This document shows, piece by piece, positions 11,614 to 13,430 of a stretch of DNA of 13,430 bases. The notes below the pieces were generated by a model. That model was not told the origin of the DNA, did no database searches, and saw only the letters and a program-made list of their open reading frames with translations. The stretch is from Podila epigama (lineage: Eukaryota > Mortierellomycota > Mortierellomycetes > Mortierellales > Mortierellaceae). Position numbers and translations under genes: made by a program. Numbering within the stretch: position 1 is the stretch's first letter; each line of letters begins with the position of its first letter. The DNA lies in assembly GCA_015679605.1 (NCBI GenBank), contig JAAAVE010000540.1:1-13430 (forward strand), read 5' to 3'.

Positions 11614-13339
11614 CTACCGTGCATAGGCATAGAGAGTGTGGATAGGTGGCAATTGAACCTTGCCTTCTGGCGTCTGAGAGATGGAGGGCAAGGTGAGTTG
11701 GGGTTCAGCAGGGGTAGGAGAGTATGGCTGTGGCGGTGAGACTTGTCCATCACTTTGGAGTGAAGACATGGATGGAGTGCGACTGTGGTTGCGGTGGTCA
11801 AGGTGGTTGTGTGTAGTATGATGACTATTACCAACAGGAGCCTGGTGATGGCCATTGGATAGGACATGATTGTTTACATGGGTATTATTGGCCATATGAA
11901 CATGCTGCTGTACTGGGAATGATGATGATAATGATGAAGAGGATGACGAAGAGGATGATGCCTGGTGCCTGTGTGCTGTTCTTACGTGTCCATCAACACC
12001 AACATCATGTGGCGATGTTTGTGGCCGTGAGAATGGCTCGGAGGGATAGTGATCCTGTAGTGATGGTGAATTAGAATGACGTCTAGAGTACGGATTATAT
12101 GCAGGCGCGCGATGTTGTGACCGTGGGCTCCTGTCCGGCAGGAAACTGTGGTGGGGATGGTGGGGATGCTGCTGCTGGTGATTGTGGTAATGACCATCCT
12201 GTACAGGGTGGCTGTCATGGGGGTAAGGGTCGTGGCTAGGTCTAGAGGGAACCCAGTTAGGCTCTACGTTCGGATTGCCGTTGTGATGATGATGATACCC
12301 TGGATAGGACGGTGAAGGTGCATGTTGGTAGAGTGGCGGATTACTGGGCGAGTTATGGTCATTCTCGCCCGACGGTGGGCGGGATGCGATGGGGATGTTC
12401 TTGTGGGGGACCATGGAGTGGTTGGAGTGGTTAAAGTGGTTGTAGTGGTTGTTGTTGTTGTTGTTGTATGAATGCATGAATTTGGATGGATTCGTTTGGC
12501 TCTGGCTATTCTCCTCGGGGCTGTGCTCTAATTCATGACTAGGGAAAGGGGGGCTATGCGGTGTGGCAGAGTGGGCAGTGTCGGGCGAGACGTGCTTGGG
12601 TTTGAGGTGGTGATCTTTGCGGATACGGATGCGGACACCTTGGTCTGAGAAGCATCTAGAAAGGAAGGTGGCCTCGGAGATGCCGGGATAGGTTTTGCTG
12701 GAATAGGCTGTCCAAGGGTCCGAGACTGTATTCATGACATGCACAACCTGGCCTTCGATTATTTCAAAGAGAGTGAAGCGAAGACGAAAGTGGCCTTCGA
12801 TACGGGCTGACATGTCGCCAAAGACAAAGAAGCCACCATCCGAGTTGTCAACATCCTTGAGACGGTTCAAAGAAGACACGACGGTGCCAGCGAGGGCACG
12901 ATGAGCAGGGGCAACGATGTCACCATCGGGGTCATTCACACGAACAAGGTTACAGCACATGAAGAGGTATGGGCTTTGAAGATAGTCCCTGCGGGTGGAG
13001 GGAGGAGAGTAAGCGAAGGCGAGAGAGAGAGAGAGAGAGCAGTTAGTTGGTGTGGGCCATGGTCAGGACAGGGTAGTTCCTGATGAGTGAGTGGACACAC
13101 ACTGTCTACATGTAATTCATGCTGAGGAGAGAATGGATGGAGCGCCTATGTGTTGTGTGTTGTGTGTTGTGAGAGAGACATGGGATGGAGTGGAGTAGAC
13201 ATACTTGTGGCGGTCGGTGGATGGATCTGCGAGCTTGATTTGGACAATGGGTGGAGGGTCGATAGGACGACGGTCTCGTTCTTTACCACAGACCTTGGCC
13301 CGTTGGGGTTGTTGGCGAATGGTGAGGATATATTTGGAC
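11614..13339 (-). CDS. vosA: VosA/Ryp2-type velvet-domain regulator, 5' partial
   Basis: Nuclear transcription regulator; fungal velvet proteins dimerise and bind DNA to couple sporulation, development and secondary metabolism. Two exons are visible, 13339-13205 and 12988-11614, about 502 residues plus stop; the first base of 13339 completes a codon from an exon outside the window. Seen: YILTIRQQPQRAKVCG, DRRPIDPPPIVQIKLAD, then across the intron KDYLQSPYLFMCCNLV, ALAGTVVSSLNRLKDVDN, GGFFVFGDMSARIEG, TYPGISEATFLSRCFSDQG and the basic RIRIRKDHHLKPKH. The uninterrupted GGFFVFGD region matches VosA/Ryp2; VelB has an insert there. The intron (216 bases, donor GTATGT, acceptor CCCGCAG) has a GA repeat. 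The C-terminal half is a disordered tail rich in His, Asn, Ser, Pro and Gln, with HHHH, NNNNN and a Ser run. VosA versus another velvet class is inferred from recall of family sequences. Confidence 0.88.
13021..13039. repeat. GA dinucleotide repeat in the velvet intron
   Basis: (GA)9 plus G on the plus strand, CT-rich in the velvet transcript and 30-50 bases upstream of the intron acceptor, so it may extend its polypyrimidine context. A TGTGTTG-type repeat lies in the same intron at about 13149-13171. Confidence 0.9.
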
Positions 13340-13430
13340 CTGAAGGAGCCAAAAAGGTAAATAAAAGTGAACGGGAGTCCGATTTAATAAATATGAGCTC
13401 ATCCATCTTTTTTTTTTTTTTTTTTTTTTT
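13340..13430 (-). other. Velvet gene intron reaching the window edge
   Basis: Acceptor TTTTTGGCTCCTTCAG at 13355-13340 precedes the codons for Ser-Lys-Tyr-Ile-Leu. An ATG at 13406 opens a frame through here, but it runs out of phase with the velvet domain, so the stretch is read as intron. The edge (13408-13430) is a run of 23 T bases. Confidence 0.75.

Overview
The window looks like nuclear DNA of a filamentous fungus. Genes carry short spliceosomal introns with fungal-type signals (GTAAGT/GTGAGT donors, CTAAC or CTAAT branch sequences, pyrimidine-rich acceptors). Intergenic DNA is full of A/T homopolymers and microsatellites, and the proteins include two fungal hallmarks: a velvet-domain regulator and a REB1-type Myb factor. 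Intron-rich genes, low-complexity Ala/Ser/His/Asn tracts and overall protein style suggest an early-diverging lineage such as Mortierellomycetes (inference from recall, not a database match). No prokaryotic, phage or transposon gene was found. Both window ends lie in T-rich intron sequence, so the first and last genes are truncated.

Layout: (1) 78-2065, plus strand: REB1-like Myb protein, 5' end missing. (2) 2639-5846, minus strand: complete CDC42 Rho GTPase in five exons. It spans 3.2 kb because two introns exceed 1 kb, and it has a 17-base microexon and a GC-AG first intron. (3) 6474-7689, plus strand: Gfd2/YDR514C-like DEDDh nuclease in three exons, divergent from CDC42. (4) 7933-8884, minus strand: Mpv17/SYM1-family membrane protein in four exons, convergent with the nuclease. 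(5) 9175-11192, minus strand: ER-type TPR plus J-domain co-chaperone (DNAJC3/p58IPK-like) in four exons. (6) 11614-13339, minus strand: VosA/Ryp2-type velvet regulator, 5' end missing.

The genes are mostly housekeeping or developmental regulators and are not an obvious pathway cluster: chromatin/rDNA (REB1), polarity (CDC42), RNA/DNA processing (nuclease), organelle membrane (SYM1), ER folding (DNAJC3), sporulation/development (velvet). Every splice model was built by hand from frame, splice signals and protein-family continuity; each complete CDS closes to a whole number of codons (CDC42 191 aa, nuclease 328 aa, SYM1 183 aa, DNAJC3 514 aa).

The most unusual observation is the CDC42 gene structure. 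The core of its GTP-binding P-loop sits on a 17-nt exon that is not a multiple of three, between a non-canonical GC-donor intron and a 1-kb intron. No new multi-gene system was recognised.
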